From Borreliella valaisiana VS116 (GTDB taxonomy: Bacteria > Spirochaetota > Spirochaetia > Borreliales > Borreliaceae), in the NCBI RefSeq assembly GCF_000170955.2, contig NZ_ABCY02000001.1, positions 62,001 to 126,000 on the forward strand: 64,000 nucleotides of DNA, written 5' to 3'. Below, piece after piece: positions 38,824 through 48,267 of the stretch. How positions within the stretch are numbered: position 1 is the stretch's first letter; each line of letters opens with the position of its first letter. A program made the position numbers and the translations under genes. Below the pieces are notes generated by a model. It did no database searches and was not told where the DNA came from. It saw nothing but the letters and a program-made list of their open reading frames with translations.

Positions 38824-39333
38824 ATGAGATTAACAAAACTCTACGGATTAATATTACTCTTTCTTTTTGCAACAAGAATATTTCCAGTAAAAGATGAAAA
38901 ATTCAACAATAAATTAGAATTATTTTCAAACGTAGAAACAAAAATAAAAAAGAAATCTAAGACTTACGCTCCAAATTCAAACCTCAAAAATACCCAAAAA
39001 GAATCGATTTTAAAAGATACAAAAAATACAAATTCCAATATATACATACAAAAATCAAAAAAAATTAATTACCCTGACAGGAATTTAAACAATAACATCA
39101 ATCAAAAAACTGCAAATAATGGGGGTTATATAACAAATCATTATGTTAAAGTTTATCCTAGCTATCAAAATGATAACTTTGAGGCAATTACAAATATTAA
39201 TAAATTTTCAGTTAAAAATGAAAAAACTCATGCGCTAATCGGCCCAATATTAAAGGATAACCTAGGAATAATAATTAAAATATTAAAAACAAAAGGATAT
39301 ACTTTAATAGAATATATAGAGGACAATAATTAA
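38824..39333 (+). CDS. Exported protein with a SPOR-like C-terminal domain
   Basis: A 169-aa protein with a signal peptide (TKLYGLILLFLFATRIFPV) and a low-complexity Lys/Asn-rich linker (about 35-95). The C-terminal 65-70 residues read NHYVKVYPSYQNDNFEAI...HALIGPILKDNLGIIIKILKTKGYTLIEY. The repeated order (strand, helix, strand, GP, helix, strand) and the IGP element resemble SPOR domains, which bind denuded glycan strands of peptidoglycan at division sites. Tentative. The stop codon overlaps the convergent gene's stop by 4 bases. Confidence 0.5.
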   Translation: MRLTKLYGLILLFLFATRIFPVKDEKFNNKLELFSNVETKIKKKSKTYAPNSNLKNTQKESILKDTKNTNSNIYIQKSKKINYPDRNLNNNINQKTANNGGYITNHYVKVYPSYQNDNFEAITNINKFSVKNEKTHALIGPILKDNLGIIIKILKTKGYTLIEYIEDNN

Positions 39334-39923
39334 GATTTATTTTTTGCCAAAAACTTTAAAACCTCATTAAGCTCATCATCTATATATTTAAAACTATTCT
39401 TATATTCACTTTCATTCAATCCTGTCAACTCATGATTTCCATAATGAATCCACGTATTTAATTCTTCTTGGCTAGAATATTTATTAACATAATAATCGGG
39501 AATATAATCTACAAATCCATGATCCTTATAATCATAAACTGCTATTTTAACATTTTTATTATCTATACCCTTTTTTAAAACTTCACCTCTTAAATAAACA
39601 ATAGTACGACCTGTATCAAAAATATCATCAACAAATAAAACTTTATCGCCTGCCCTTAAATATTTTGGATCATAAGTCCAACCATCTATCATTATTTTTT
39701 TTTGCTCATTAAAAATATCATAAGATCTAGCAACAACAGCCGCATATAAAAGAGGTTTATCTACTTTTACAAATTTAAAAAATTCGCTAATAATATTACC
39801 AAGATAGGCCCCTCCCCTCAAAGAGACATACATAATATCTGGAATAAAACCATCTTTATAAATTTTATAAGCAAGCTTAAACCCATTAATTCTTATCTCC
39901 TCATAAGAAACATATTTTTTCAT
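39330..39923 (-). CDS. Phosphoribosyltransferase, probably purine (xanthine/guanine-like)
   Basis: A type I phosphoribosyltransferase (197 aa). LFVDDIFDTGRTI is the PRPP-binding signature with its two acidic residues, and VSLRGGAYLGNII is the pyrophosphate loop. The end PDYYVNKYSSQEELNTWIHYGNHEL resembles the hood segment of archaeal and bacterial xanthine/guanine enzymes (PDYYVEE...WI.FPWE type). Borrelia rely on purine salvage and have been reported to lack a classical hypoxanthine-guanine enzyme, so the substrate is a real question. Monocistronic; AGGAG precedes the ATG. Confidence 0.75.
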   Translation of the reverse strand: MKKYVSYEEIRINGFKLAYKIYKDGFIPDIMYVSLRGGAYLGNIISEFFKFVKVDKPLLYAAVVARSYDIFNEQKKIMIDGWTYDPKYLRAGDKVLFVDDIFDTGRTIVYLRGEVLKKGIDNKNVKIAVYDYKDHGFVDYIPDYYVNKYSSQEELNTWIHYGNHELTGLNESEYKNSFKYIDDELNEVLKFLAKNKS

Positions 39924-40066
39924 AATTCAAACTTATTCCTTTCTATAACAATAAATTTTATTTTGATTAAAAATTTTATTCAAAAAATAAATACACAAAT
40001 ATTTGCACAAAATAAATACATTACAATCTAAAACAAAGCTTAACAAATTATACATAAAACAAAAAA

Positions 40067-40090
40067 GGGTTAAGATCAAACTCTTAACCC
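40067..40090 (-). terminator. Intrinsic terminator of htrA
   Basis: GGGTTAAGA, six-base loop, TCTTAACCC: a perfect 9-bp stem followed on the minus strand by TTTTTTGTTTT. It lies 14 bases past the htrA stop. The best intrinsic terminator in the window. Confidence 0.88.
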
Positions 40091-40104
40091 AAAACTAAAA
40101 TTTA

Positions 40105-41532
40105 CTAAAACGAAATTTTAAAAGAATCGTTTCCTCTTAAAATTTTATAAGTATTTTTTCCAATCTCAAGAGCATCATAAAATTCTCTTAAATTAGAAAC
40201 ACTTTTTGAATTTACAGAAATAATTACATCTCCTGATTTCATCTTAATACTTGATGCTAAATTTTTATCAATATAATCAACAACAACACCTTTAATCCAA
40301 TTTCTTAAATTAAGCTGAGCTTTAATATCCTCAACTAATGGATACACAACAAAGCCTGGAAGCATTTTTGAAGAAGAAAGTTCTTTATCCTTAGGTCTAA
40401 CAGCAAGAGTAATCTCAATATTTTTTTTGACATTACCCCCCCTTAAAACTTCTACATTTACTTTCTCACCAGCATAAAAATCACTAATATATGATGTGAC
40501 GTCTTGAAACACACTCATGGAAACCCCATTAACCTTCACAATAATGTCGCCCGCTCTAAGCCCTGACTTAATAGCAGGTGAACCTGGATAAAGAGAGGCA
40601 ATAATTGCCGCTGAAACATCACTACCTTCAACTCCTAAGCTTTTTAGCACTTCAGAATCTCTTGTCTTTAACGGATAAAAAGAAATTCCAAGCCATGCTG
40701 ATTCAATTTTTTTACCTTTAAGGAAAAAATCTACAGTACTTTTAATATTGTTAACAGGAATTGCAAAACCTAACCCAATATTTCCACCAGAATTTGAAGC
40801 TATCCAAGCGTTAATTCCAATAACTTCGCCTTTTATATTTACAAGAGGACCGCCTGAATTACCTCTGTTGATTGCAGCATCAGTTTGAATAAATAAATTT
40901 CTTGATTGTAAATTAGGATTTGCAGAACGTTGCAATCCACTTACAATACCCGCTGTAACTGTAAAACTAAATTGGAAAGGACTACCTACTGCCATAACCC
41001 AATCGCCTATTTCAAGCTTATCACTATCTCCAAGATCAGCTACTTTAATAGTTGCATCATCACTTTCAAAGCTAATAAGAGCAATATCTTTTTTTTCATC
41101 TTTGCCAATTAACTTAGCCTTGTGCTTTTTCTTATCATAAGATACAACTTCAAGTTCGGTTGCCTTATCTACTACATGACTATTTGTAACCACATAAAAT
41201 AATGATTTTTTTTGGGAATCTCTACCAATTATTACTCCAGACCCTGCCCAATTGCTTTTTCTCTCAGAATCAAATTCTGGCATATCAAAAAAGAAAAATG
41301 GAATAGGGAAACTCTGCTTAATTACCCCTGTTGCATGAACTTCTACAGACGATGGTAAAATTTTCTTGGAAACTTCTCTAAAAGAATCTTGCAAAGCTTG
41401 TACTGTATTGTCTTTTTCCTCTGCAAAAACAATGTTACTTCTATTAGAATCTAAATAATGCATTCCAATAAAAAACCCAATACCCAAAGCCAAAAAACTG
41501 AGAATAAATCCAGAAAAAAACTTTTTTTCCAC
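40105..41532 (-). CDS. htrA: HtrA/DegP-like periplasmic serine protease
   Basis: Envelope quality-control protease (475 aa). One N-terminal helix ([20 protein letters not shown]) serves as anchor or signal. The chymotrypsin-like triad is His in VVTNSHVVD, Asp in KKDIALIS and Ser in NRGNSGGPL. Two PDZ domains follow (about 285-375 and 390-475). I chose GTG at 41530-41532, giving VEKKFFSGF, because GGAGG lies 8 bases upstream; the frame is open 13 codons further but without a ribosome-binding site. Borrelia HtrA is known to cleave host matrix proteins and to act on envelope proteins. Confidence 0.93.
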   Translation of the reverse strand: MEKKFFSGFILSFLALGIGFFIGMHYLDSNRSNIVFAEEKDNTVQALQDSFREVSKKILPSSVEVHATGVIKQSFPIPFFFFDMPEFDSERKSNWAGSGVIIGRDSQKKSLFYVVTNSHVVDKATELEVVSYDKKKHKAKLIGKDEKKDIALISFESDDATIKVADLGDSDKLEIGDWVMAVGSPFQFSFTVTAGIVSGLQRSANPNLQSRNLFIQTDAAINRGNSGGPLVNIKGEVIGINAWIASNSGGNIGLGFAIPVNNIKSTVDFFLKGKKIESAWLGISFYPLKTRDSEVLKSLGVEGSDVSAAIIASLYPGSPAIKSGLRAGDIIVKVNGVSMSVFQDVTSYISDFYAGEKVNVEVLRGGNVKKNIEITLAVRPKDKELSSSKMLPGFVVYPLVEDIKAQLNLRNWIKGVVVDYIDKNLASSIKMKSGDVIISVNSKSVSNLREFYDALEIGKNTYKILRGNDSFKISF

Positions 41533-41598
41533 TTTTATAACCTCCAAATAATTACTTAATTTTATAAACAAAATTTTAATATTTGATTAATTTAAAAT

Positions 41599-42354
41599 TT
41601 AAACCTCACTTAAAATTAAAGGCAATCCATCAACAACAGCAACAGTGTGTTCAAAATGTGCAGAATAACTAAGATCAGATGCAAAAACAGTCCAACCATC
41701 ACTTTTTATTGAAACCTTATGCCCTTTTAAGTTTACCATAGGCTCAATAGCCAAAACCATACCCTCTTGAATTCTAATATTTTTAAAAAAAGGGGCATAA
41801 TAATTTGGCACACTTGGTTCTTCGTGAAGTTGAAATCCAACACCATGCCCCGTATATTCTCTAACTATTCCAAAACCAAATGGTTTTATATATTCTTCTA
41901 TTGCTTTTGATATATTTAAAATTCTATTTCCCACTTTCATCTCAGCAATGCCTTTGTAAAGTGCAGTATTTGTAACTTCTAAAAGTTTGTCGATACTAGA
42001 ATCCACATTTCCCACTTTAAAAGTCTTTGCCATATCGCTATAAAACCCATCAAGAATAACTCCACAATCAATACTAACAATATCTCCATCAGCTAGCTTT
42101 CTTTTTCCGGGAATACCGTGAATAACCTCTTCATTAACAGATGCACAAATAGTACCCTTAAACCCATGATATCCTTTAAAAGCGGGCTTAGCTCTATTTT
42201 TAATAATAAAATCATAGGCTATCAAATCAAGTTCCTTGGTGCTAATACCAGGAACAATATTTCTTTCGACTTCTAACAAAGTAAGCGCTAACAAGCTAGC
42301 TGAAGCTTTTATTTTTTTAATCTCATCTTTAGATTTCAATCTCAGTTTAGTCAA
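41599..42354 (-). CDS. map: Methionine aminopeptidase, type I
   Basis: Removes the starting Met from new proteins (251 aa). The metal ligands appear in order: Asp in SIDCGVILDGFYSD (two), His in GHGVGFQLHEEPSVPN, Glu in AIEPMV and Glu in FEHTVAV. No N-terminal extension, so cytosolic type Ia. It overlaps the preceding TPR gene by 8 bases, in the nusB-TPR-map unit. Confidence 0.93.
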   Translation of the reverse strand: MTKLRLKSKDEIKKIKASASLLALTLLEVERNIVPGISTKELDLIAYDFIIKNRAKPAFKGYHGFKGTICASVNEEVIHGIPGKRKLADGDIVSIDCGVILDGFYSDMAKTFKVGNVDSSIDKLLEVTNTALYKGIAEMKVGNRILNISKAIEEYIKPFGFGIVREYTGHGVGFQLHEEPSVPNYYAPFFKNIRIQEGMVLAIEPMVNLKGHKVSIKSDGWTVFASDLSYSAHFEHTVAVVDGLPLILSEV

Positions 42355-44014
42355 AATTTAACTTCCTTTCTCTAAGTGTATCTATCATATTTTTATAAAG
42401 CCTTCCTTCATCAGTTTCGTAAAAAGAATAAGAAGCTAAAATAGCTTCTTTGCCTTTTTCCATTTTACCCAAATAAAGATAATTAATACCTTGCTTTAAG
42501 TAAATTCTTGATACAAGTTCAAGCTCATAACGAGTACTAGCATCTTTATCATAAAAACTGCTAGGTAATAAAGATATGACTTCATTAAAATATCTTTCTG
42601 CTTCTTTATAATTTTTTTCAGAAAAGCTCAAAACTCCAAGATTATAATAACTTCCAAACATATATTTTTGAGCTTTATTATCAAGAATTACCCTTTTTGC
42701 ACTAATAAAATCTCTTTTAAGAAAATAATAATAAAATTTATAAAAATCATACCAATCTTGCTTATTCTCAGAAAAACTATAAATTCTAAAAAATAAATCC
42801 AAGTCCTTTAAATCTGAATAAAGCAACAAATTCCAAGCCAAAAATTGAGCAATATTAGAATTGTACTCTGTTTTGTAAAATATTCGCCACAAATAAGATT
42901 TTTTTGCCTCATACTCAGAATTTGCATAATTTAATGCAAAATAAATTTTAAAAAATAAAGGATCTTCTTTGTAATTAGCTATAATTTCATTAGCTTTAGA
43001 ATAATTTTTAATTCTAAAGTAGATGTTTGCTAAATAATAACTTATTATCTTATTGTCTTTAAATACCTCATTAGCCTTATTTAAATAAGAAATTGCTCTT
43101 TTAGAATCATTTTCATTATTAGCTATAAGTGCAAGATTTAAATAAACAAGAACATTATAATCAGGAAATTTTGTATAAAGCTTTAAATATTCATTTTTAG
43201 CATTCTTAACATCTCCTTTTTTAAAATAAGCATCAGCAAGCAAAAAAAGTAAAGTGGGGTCATTTCCATTTTCAATGAACTTAAGATTGGAAATTGTAAA
43301 ATCTAAATCATTAAGATTGTAAGAAATATATGCAAGCTCTTTGAAAAAGTTTTTGTCTTCTTTAATTTTAGAAAGTATGCGCTTGGCAGCCTCCATGTTT
43401 TTTTTCTCTATATACAAAAGCATTGCATTTACTAAAAATGCATTATTTTTAAGGTTTAAACCGATCTCTTCAAAAACACTAGCATCCTTTTCTCTATAGA
43501 TTTTATCAATAAATTTATTAAAATCTAAAATCTGATTATCTGCACTTAAATTTTTAATAAAAACTTCATTATAAAGACCCCGATATTCTTCACTATCTAA
43601 AAGATAGTTATTTGCAATTTTGTAAGCGTCTTTTAAAGACCCAATTTTAAGTTTAGAATAAACTTCTAAAGCTCTCAGCTTCAAATTACCCGGCAAAGCT
43701 TTAACACTAAGATCTACTATATCCCCCATAAGACGAAAGTCGCCCGTATTTAAAGCCCAAACCTTAGCCCTTTTAATAAGAGCTAGCCATTTAAATTCAG
43801 TATTAGCATAATATGATGAAAATTGTATTGCTTTTTTAGCACCAGCAAATTTTTTTCTATCAATATAAAAATCAATTTCTATAATAAGCTTGCTAAAATC
43901 TTTTTCACCCTTAAAAAAATATAAAATATTGGGATTGAAATAGAAATAAAAACCACCTAAAAAACCCGTTAATAAGAATAATAAAATGAACACTAAAGTT
44001 TTATTTTTTTTCAA
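42347..44014 (-). CDS. Membrane-anchored TPR-repeat protein
   Basis: A 555-aa protein with one N-terminal membrane helix (TLVFILLFLLTGFLGGFYFYF) and many helical pairs of TPR type, for example PTLLFLLADAYFKKGDVKNAKNEYLKLYTKFP near 255-285 and YNLGVLSFSEKNYKEAERYFNEVISLLP near 470-500. TPR solenoids hold protein complexes together; here the solenoid is probably periplasmic. It overlaps nusB by 14 bases and map by 8, so the three are co-translated. Partner unknown. Confidence 0.8.
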   Translation of the reverse strand: MKKNKTLVFILLFLLTGFLGGFYFYFNPNILYFFKGEKDFSKLIIEIDFYIDRKKFAGAKKAIQFSSYYANTEFKWLALIKRAKVWALNTGDFRLMGDIVDLSVKALPGNLKLRALEVYSKLKIGSLKDAYKIANNYLLDSEEYRGLYNEVFIKNLSADNQILDFNKFIDKIYREKDASVFEEIGLNLKNNAFLVNAMLLYIEKKNMEAAKRILSKIKEDKNFFKELAYISYNLNDLDFTISNLKFIENGNDPTLLFLLADAYFKKGDVKNAKNEYLKLYTKFPDYNVLVYLNLALIANNENDSKRAISYLNKANEVFKDNKIISYYLANIYFRIKNYSKANEIIANYKEDPLFFKIYFALNYANSEYEAKKSYLWRIFYKTEYNSNIAQFLAWNLLLYSDLKDLDLFFRIYSFSENKQDWYDFYKFYYYFLKRDFISAKRVILDNKAQKYMFGSYYNLGVLSFSEKNYKEAERYFNEVISLLPSSFYDKDASTRYELELVSRIYLKQGINYLYLGKMEKGKEAILASYSFYETDEGRLYKNMIDTLRERKLNFD

Positions 44015-44444
44015 TACAATTCTCCATATTTTTCAATAAAGCATCAAGTATGCCATTTATAAATTTGTAAGAGTTTTTACTGCCATATTTTTTGGCAATC
44101 AAAATTGCCTCATCAATTACAGCACGCTTTGAATTTTCAAAATTTTGGAACTTCAAAGAATAGACGCCCATTCTAAGTATTGCAAGATCAACCTTATCCA
44201 TTCGATCTAAGGACCAATTCAAAGAAATATCTCTAATCAAGTTATCAATATGTTCTAAATTATTAAAGGTACCATTTACTAAAGAAGAATAAAACGACTT
44301 AATAGATTCATTTTCTATATCTAACCCTTTATCCTCAATATTAAAAATATCAAAAATGTCGTCCATTGCGCTTTGATTAATATCGATACTATAAATCTTT
44401 TGAAAAGCCAAAACTCTAACTTCATGCATTAAATCCATACCCAA
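44001..44444 (-). CDS. nusB: Transcription antitermination factor NusB
   Basis: All-helical RNA-binding protein (147 aa) that with NusE binds boxA RNA in rRNA transcripts. Typical segments are VLAFQKIYSIDIN at the start, DLAILRMGVYSLKF (family: ILRxAxYEL) and AVIDEAILIAKKYGSKNSYKFINGILDAL, a strong NusB signature. The frame opens with TTG at 44444; ATGs two and five codons later are possible, and no clear ribosome-binding site decides. Confidence 0.88.
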   Translation of the reverse strand: MGMDLMHEVRVLAFQKIYSIDINQSAMDDIFDIFNIEDKGLDIENESIKSFYSSLVNGTFNNLEHIDNLIRDISLNWSLDRMDKVDLAILRMGVYSLKFQNFENSKRAVIDEAILIAKKYGSKNSYKFINGILDALLKNMENCIEKK

Positions 44445-44469
44445 AAAATTATCTAAATAAAAATATGTT

Positions 44470-45480
44470 TTATTTTAGACTAGAATCCAAAATTTGTATA
44501 TTTGCAGACTTATTAAGCTTACCATACACATCTTGCTGCACTTGAACAACAATTTGCTGTTGTTGAACATTAATCATGTTATTTCTTATTGCATCTTTAA
44601 CAATCAAATCTGTAGTAGGCGATACTTTATCATTCAAGCCTAAAAATCTCTGAGCATATTTTTCCGTAACTTTAATAATATGAAATCCTTCCTTTGAAGC
44701 AATAGGCGAAGATATATCGCCCTTATTAAAATTAAAAACCTCTTTCATAAAATCAGCCCCAAGAAGATTTTGAGCATTTTGATCGCCCCTTGACAAAAAA
44801 CCAAGATCTCCATTTTTGGCTTTAGAAGACTCATCATTTGAATATTTTCTTACAGCTTCTTCAAAAGTAATTTTTTTTGATCTTATTTGGCTTAAAATAT
44901 TTTTTGCTTGATCTAAAACATCTGATCTTTTTTTATCTTTAGTAGAAAAAAATACATGACTAACTCTTGCAATATCGGGATTTACAAATTTAGTTTTATT
45001 GGCCTCATAATACTCAATAATTTCTTTCTCGCTAGGAGTTTTGACTTCAGAAAACTTAGGCTGAGCTTGCTTTAAAACAAGTTTTTGAGAAGACAGAGAT
45101 CTTTTCATTGAAGACAAAAGCTCTCCCCAATTTGTACCTTGTTTTTCTATCATCTGCTTTATTTGCTCATCAGTAAGATTTACAAGTCCAAATTGAGTTC
45201 TAATTGTTTGCATAACCTCATCATCTGAAATTTTAATTCCTTGTTTTGAAGCCTCTTGACTAAAAAGAACATCTGCTATTAAAACTTGCAAAACTTGCTT
45301 TTTCTCAGCAACAGTCAAATCTCGTCCTTGGGTCTTTTTAAATATATCAACCTTAGAGTCAAAACCGGTTTTAGTAATAATTTCATTTTTATATAAATTA
45401 ATAATAGCAACGGGAGTATTTTGGGCAAAAGAGTTAATCCCTACAGTTCCTAATATTATCAAAAATAAAAAACTCTTCAT
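44470..45480 (-). CDS. Periplasmic parvulin-type peptidyl-prolyl isomerase (SurA/PrsA-like)
   Basis: A 336-aa folding catalyst. Signal peptide at 1-19 (KSFLFLIILGTVGINSFAQ), an N-terminal chaperone-like helical part (about 20-160), then one parvulin domain with ARVSHVFFSTKDKKRSDVLDQAKNILSQI and NGDLGFLSRGD...IASKEGFHIIKV (about 165-275). A helical tail rich in Gln follows. Expected to help outer-membrane and periplasmic proteins fold. Monocistronic or weakly linked to nusB (25-base gap). Confidence 0.85.
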   Translation of the reverse strand: MKSFLFLIILGTVGINSFAQNTPVAIINLYKNEIITKTGFDSKVDIFKKTQGRDLTVAEKKQVLQVLIADVLFSQEASKQGIKISDDEVMQTIRTQFGLVNLTDEQIKQMIEKQGTNWGELLSSMKRSLSSQKLVLKQAQPKFSEVKTPSEKEIIEYYEANKTKFVNPDIARVSHVFFSTKDKKRSDVLDQAKNILSQIRSKKITFEEAVRKYSNDESSKAKNGDLGFLSRGDQNAQNLLGADFMKEVFNFNKGDISSPIASKEGFHIIKVTEKYAQRFLGLNDKVSPTTDLIVKDAIRNNMINVQQQQIVVQVQQDVYGKLNKSANIQILDSSLK

Positions 45481-45559
45481 AACATAACCTCTTATTAAAG
45501 AATCACTTACACACTAATTTAACAAAATTTTACATTTAAATCTAGTTAATAAAATATTT

Positions 45560-46753
45560 TCATCTATACAAAAAACTAGAAATTCCTTGCCCGCCACCAA
45601 TACAAACAGATGCTATTCCTTTTGTTTTATTTTTCATTTTCATAGAACGAGAAAGTGTTAATAAAATTCTTGAACCACTAACTGCAAATGGATGCCCCAA
45701 AGCAATAGCTCCGCCATTTACATTAATAATATCGCTAGTTATATTGTATTTTTTAAACAAAGTCTTTTCAACACTTAATGCTTGAGCTGCAAATGCCTCA
45801 TTCACCTCAATCAAATCTATTTCTCTAGGATTTAAATTTAATTTACTAATAATACCTTCAATAGCAACATAAGCTCCAAAACCCATATAAAGCGGATCAA
45901 GCCCCACACTTTTAAATCCTCCAATATAAGCTAATGGCTTTACCTCTAAGCTTTTTACTTTATCCTCATTTGCTAAAATCAAAAAACAAGCCCCATCATT
46001 CAAACTAGAAGAATTTCCAGCGGTTATTGTGCCGGATTCTTTAAAAACAGGATTAAGAGATGCTAGCTTATTTAGAGTTAAATTATCTCTTATTTCTTCA
46101 TCACTTGAGACAACTCTACTAGAATTAGTCTTTTTATCAAAAACAGTCAAAGGATAAATTTCATCTTCAAAATATCCAAGTTCTCTTGCCTTTAATGCCT
46201 TTAAATGAGAATTATATGCAAATGCATCTTGCATCTCTCTTGTTATTTTATATTTTTCTGAAAGATTTTCAGCTGTAAGTCCCATGGAAATAAAATTTAA
46301 AGAATCTATTAAGGCATCTTTTTGGATTGAATCTTCAAGTCCAAAATTACCAAATTTAAGACCATCAAATCTAATCTTTCTGGGTAATAAATAAGGAGAA
46401 TTGGTCAAATCTTCCACTCCTCCAGCTAAAACAATATCATTGTCTCCAAGAACAATAGAATTAAATGCAAGCTCCAAAGCTTTAAGACCAGAACCACAAA
46501 CTTTGTTAACACTAAATGCAGGCACACTGTCGCCCAAACCAGACTTTAAAGCAATTTGCCTTGCAACATTTTGACCAAGTCCCGCAGATATTACATTTCC
46601 AATAATAACCTCATCCACTTTGCATAACTTATTTCTTCCAAGTAAAGCTTTAACAACTTTTGAAGATTCATCAATAATATTTAAACCCCTAAAAGAACCT
46701 CCAAATTTGGCATTAGGTGTTCTAAGTCCATCAATAATAGCTACCTTTTTCAT
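45560..46753 (-). CDS. Acetyl-CoA C-acetyltransferase (thiolase)
   Basis: A 397-aa thiolase. Cys86 in NKVCGSGL is the acylated residue, His in GGAIALGHPFAVSGSR and Cys in SVCIGGGQG are the other catalytic residues, and NEAFAAQAL is the oxyanion motif. In an organism without fatty-acid oxidation the likely job is condensing two acetyl-CoA to acetoacetyl-CoA as the entry to the mevalonate pathway, whose other genes would lie elsewhere. It stands alone, divergent from the leaderless gene at 46894. Confidence 0.9.
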   Translation of the reverse strand: MKKVAIIDGLRTPNAKFGGSFRGLNIIDESSKVVKALLGRNKLCKVDEVIIGNVISAGLGQNVARQIALKSGLGDSVPAFSVNKVCGSGLKALELAFNSIVLGDNDIVLAGGVEDLTNSPYLLPRKIRFDGLKFGNFGLEDSIQKDALIDSLNFISMGLTAENLSEKYKITREMQDAFAYNSHLKALKARELGYFEDEIYPLTVFDKKTNSSRVVSSDEEIRDNLTLNKLASLNPVFKESGTITAGNSSSLNDGACFLILANEDKVKSLEVKPLAYIGGFKSVGLDPLYMGFGAYVAIEGIISKLNLNPREIDLIEVNEAFAAQALSVEKTLFKKYNITSDIINVNGGAIALGHPFAVSGSRILLTLSRSMKMKNKTKGIASVCIGGGQGISSFLYR

Positions 46754-46790
46754 TACAACTACTCCTTAAAGTCTTAGCAAGCTTCATTGA

Positions 46791-46819
46791 ATTATACAAT
46801 AGCTAGCTATAAAAACTAA
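46791..46819 (-). promoter_or_regulatory. Possible thiolase promoter with a palindrome in the spacer
   Basis: On the minus strand TATAAT (complement at 46791-46796) with TTAGTT 17 bases upstream (complement at 46814-46819). The spacer holds the 12-bp palindrome ATAGCTAGCTAT (46799-46810), a position where a bound dimer would block RNA polymerase. Palindromes of this length are common by chance. Confidence 0.35.
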
Positions 46820-46856
46820 GTTTATTAAATAAAAAAAGTAAACTACTTAACCTAAA

Positions 46857-46887
46857 TTGTTTAATAAAAAAGCTAAAGTGTTATAAT
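46857..46887 (+). promoter_or_regulatory. Promoter of the leaderless gene at 46894
   Basis: A perfect TATAAT at 46882-46887; the best -35 is TTGTTT (46857-46862, 19-base spacing). The next gene's GTG begins only 7 bases after the -10, which is where transcription itself should start. Confidence 0.6.
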
Positions 46888-46893
46888 TTTGTA

Positions 46894-48258
46894 GTGCGTT
46901 TTAAAAAAATAATATTCATAATATTTATAATTTCTACTTTAAAGGCTTACTCTTATAATCATTCAATCCAATATAAAAATGAAGGTGTTGATAAGTATTA
47001 TTTTGAAATACTAAATGATGGATTTGGATTTTCATTAAGCGATTTTTTTGATGACTCAAGAAGTGGTTCTTTAATTTTTACCTACACTTCAAAATACAAT
47101 TTTATAGTAAATTTAGAAGCACATATGTTAACTTTCAGAGGCTATAAAGACTCGCCAAAATCTTTAATTAGTAGAACAGACTTAATTGAAATAGGTTTCA
47201 TGTATTACTTTCCAATTTTATTGCTAATTAATGGAAAAAATTTCGGAGAAATAGACTTGGGGATTGGAATTAAAAACTTATTATTTGGAGACTGGGGAGG
47301 GCACTTAATGCAAAGCATAATTCACCTCATCTTAAATCAACACCGTCCAATTCCAAGTATAAAAAGCTATGATAGCTACAATTACAGAGGATTTCTAAGC
47401 TTTGCTCTAAATTATTCTTACATGAGGTTTTTAAATTTAGAAAATTATATGGATTTATCTTATTTTGCAGATTATTTTATCAAAAATAGTATTGGAATTA
47501 CCTTGAAAAATGAAAATATTGGATTTGATATAAAATTTTACACACAAATTCAAAATCAAATTAACAGCCTTAAAACATATTCAAAAATACAAGAAGCAGA
47601 AACAGGAATTGGAATAAATTATCAATTTTACTCTAAAAATTTTTTCATAACAAATAATTTAAATATTAAAAATTTTTCAACCAAAGAAAATTTCTTAAGT
47701 GTTGGAGGATTTGGAATAATCATTACACCTGAAGAATACATGAAAATATCAGAATCGAAAAATGAATTTAATATTGTAAGTAATAATTTTTACTTTGGAT
47801 TTGATATTATGATTCCATTTAAAATAAGAAATTTAATATTTTATAAAATAACTGAAAACATCAACCATTACTTTTCATTATCAACAAATTATTACACCAA
47901 TTATAATGAAACTAATAGTTTTACAAATCGATTATCGTCGGGAATCATGTATGAATTTTTACCCCAAAGAACATTCAATCCTTACATCATTTCGGGTTTA
48001 TTTTTTGCCTATAATCAAAATAACCGAGATATTAAAAGCATCTTCAGACCAATAAGAATAAACAACGTTCTTCAAGCTGGAATTGAAAACGAATTGGGAT
48101 TTTTGTTCAAAATGCTAAAATACCAAAACACCGAGTATGCTTTCAAAATATATTCAAAAATCAGTTATGTTCCTCTAGCCTATAGCCTGGATGAAAAAAA
48201 ATTAGAAAAACATTCTATTAACTTTAATTATTTAGGAATTGGAGTAATCATTAAATAA
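46894..48258 (+). CDS. Exported, probably beta-barrel outer-membrane protein
   Basis: A 454-aa protein with a signal peptide (RFKKIIFIIFIISTLKAYS). The rest has alternating polar and aromatic/hydrophobic residues in many strand-length pieces (YNFIVNLEAHMLTFRG, FFITNNLNIKNFS, YFSLSTNYYTNYNE) and no long hydrophobic helix. It ends SINFNYLGIGVIIK, a beta-strand-like terminus. This fits an outer-membrane barrel, but I cannot assign a family. The start is GTG at 46894 with no ribosome-binding site; a TATAAT ends 6 bases before it, pointing to leaderless mRNA. No later start keeps the signal peptide. Confidence 0.65.
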   Translation: MRFKKIIFIIFIISTLKAYSYNHSIQYKNEGVDKYYFEILNDGFGFSLSDFFDDSRSGSLIFTYTSKYNFIVNLEAHMLTFRGYKDSPKSLISRTDLIEIGFMYYFPILLLINGKNFGEIDLGIGIKNLLFGDWGGHLMQSIIHLILNQHRPIPSIKSYDSYNYRGFLSFALNYSYMRFLNLENYMDLSYFADYFIKNSIGITLKNENIGFDIKFYTQIQNQINSLKTYSKIQEAETGIGINYQFYSKNFFITNNLNIKNFSTKENFLSVGGFGIIITPEEYMKISESKNEFNIVSNNFYFGFDIMIPFKIRNLIFYKITENINHYFSLSTNYYTNYNETNSFTNRLSSGIMYEFLPQRTFNPYIISGLFFAYNQNNRDIKSIFRPIRINNVLQAGIENELGFLFKMLKYQNTEYAFKIYSKISYVPLAYSLDEKKLEKHSINFNYLGIGVIIK

Positions 48259-48267
48259 CAACATTAA

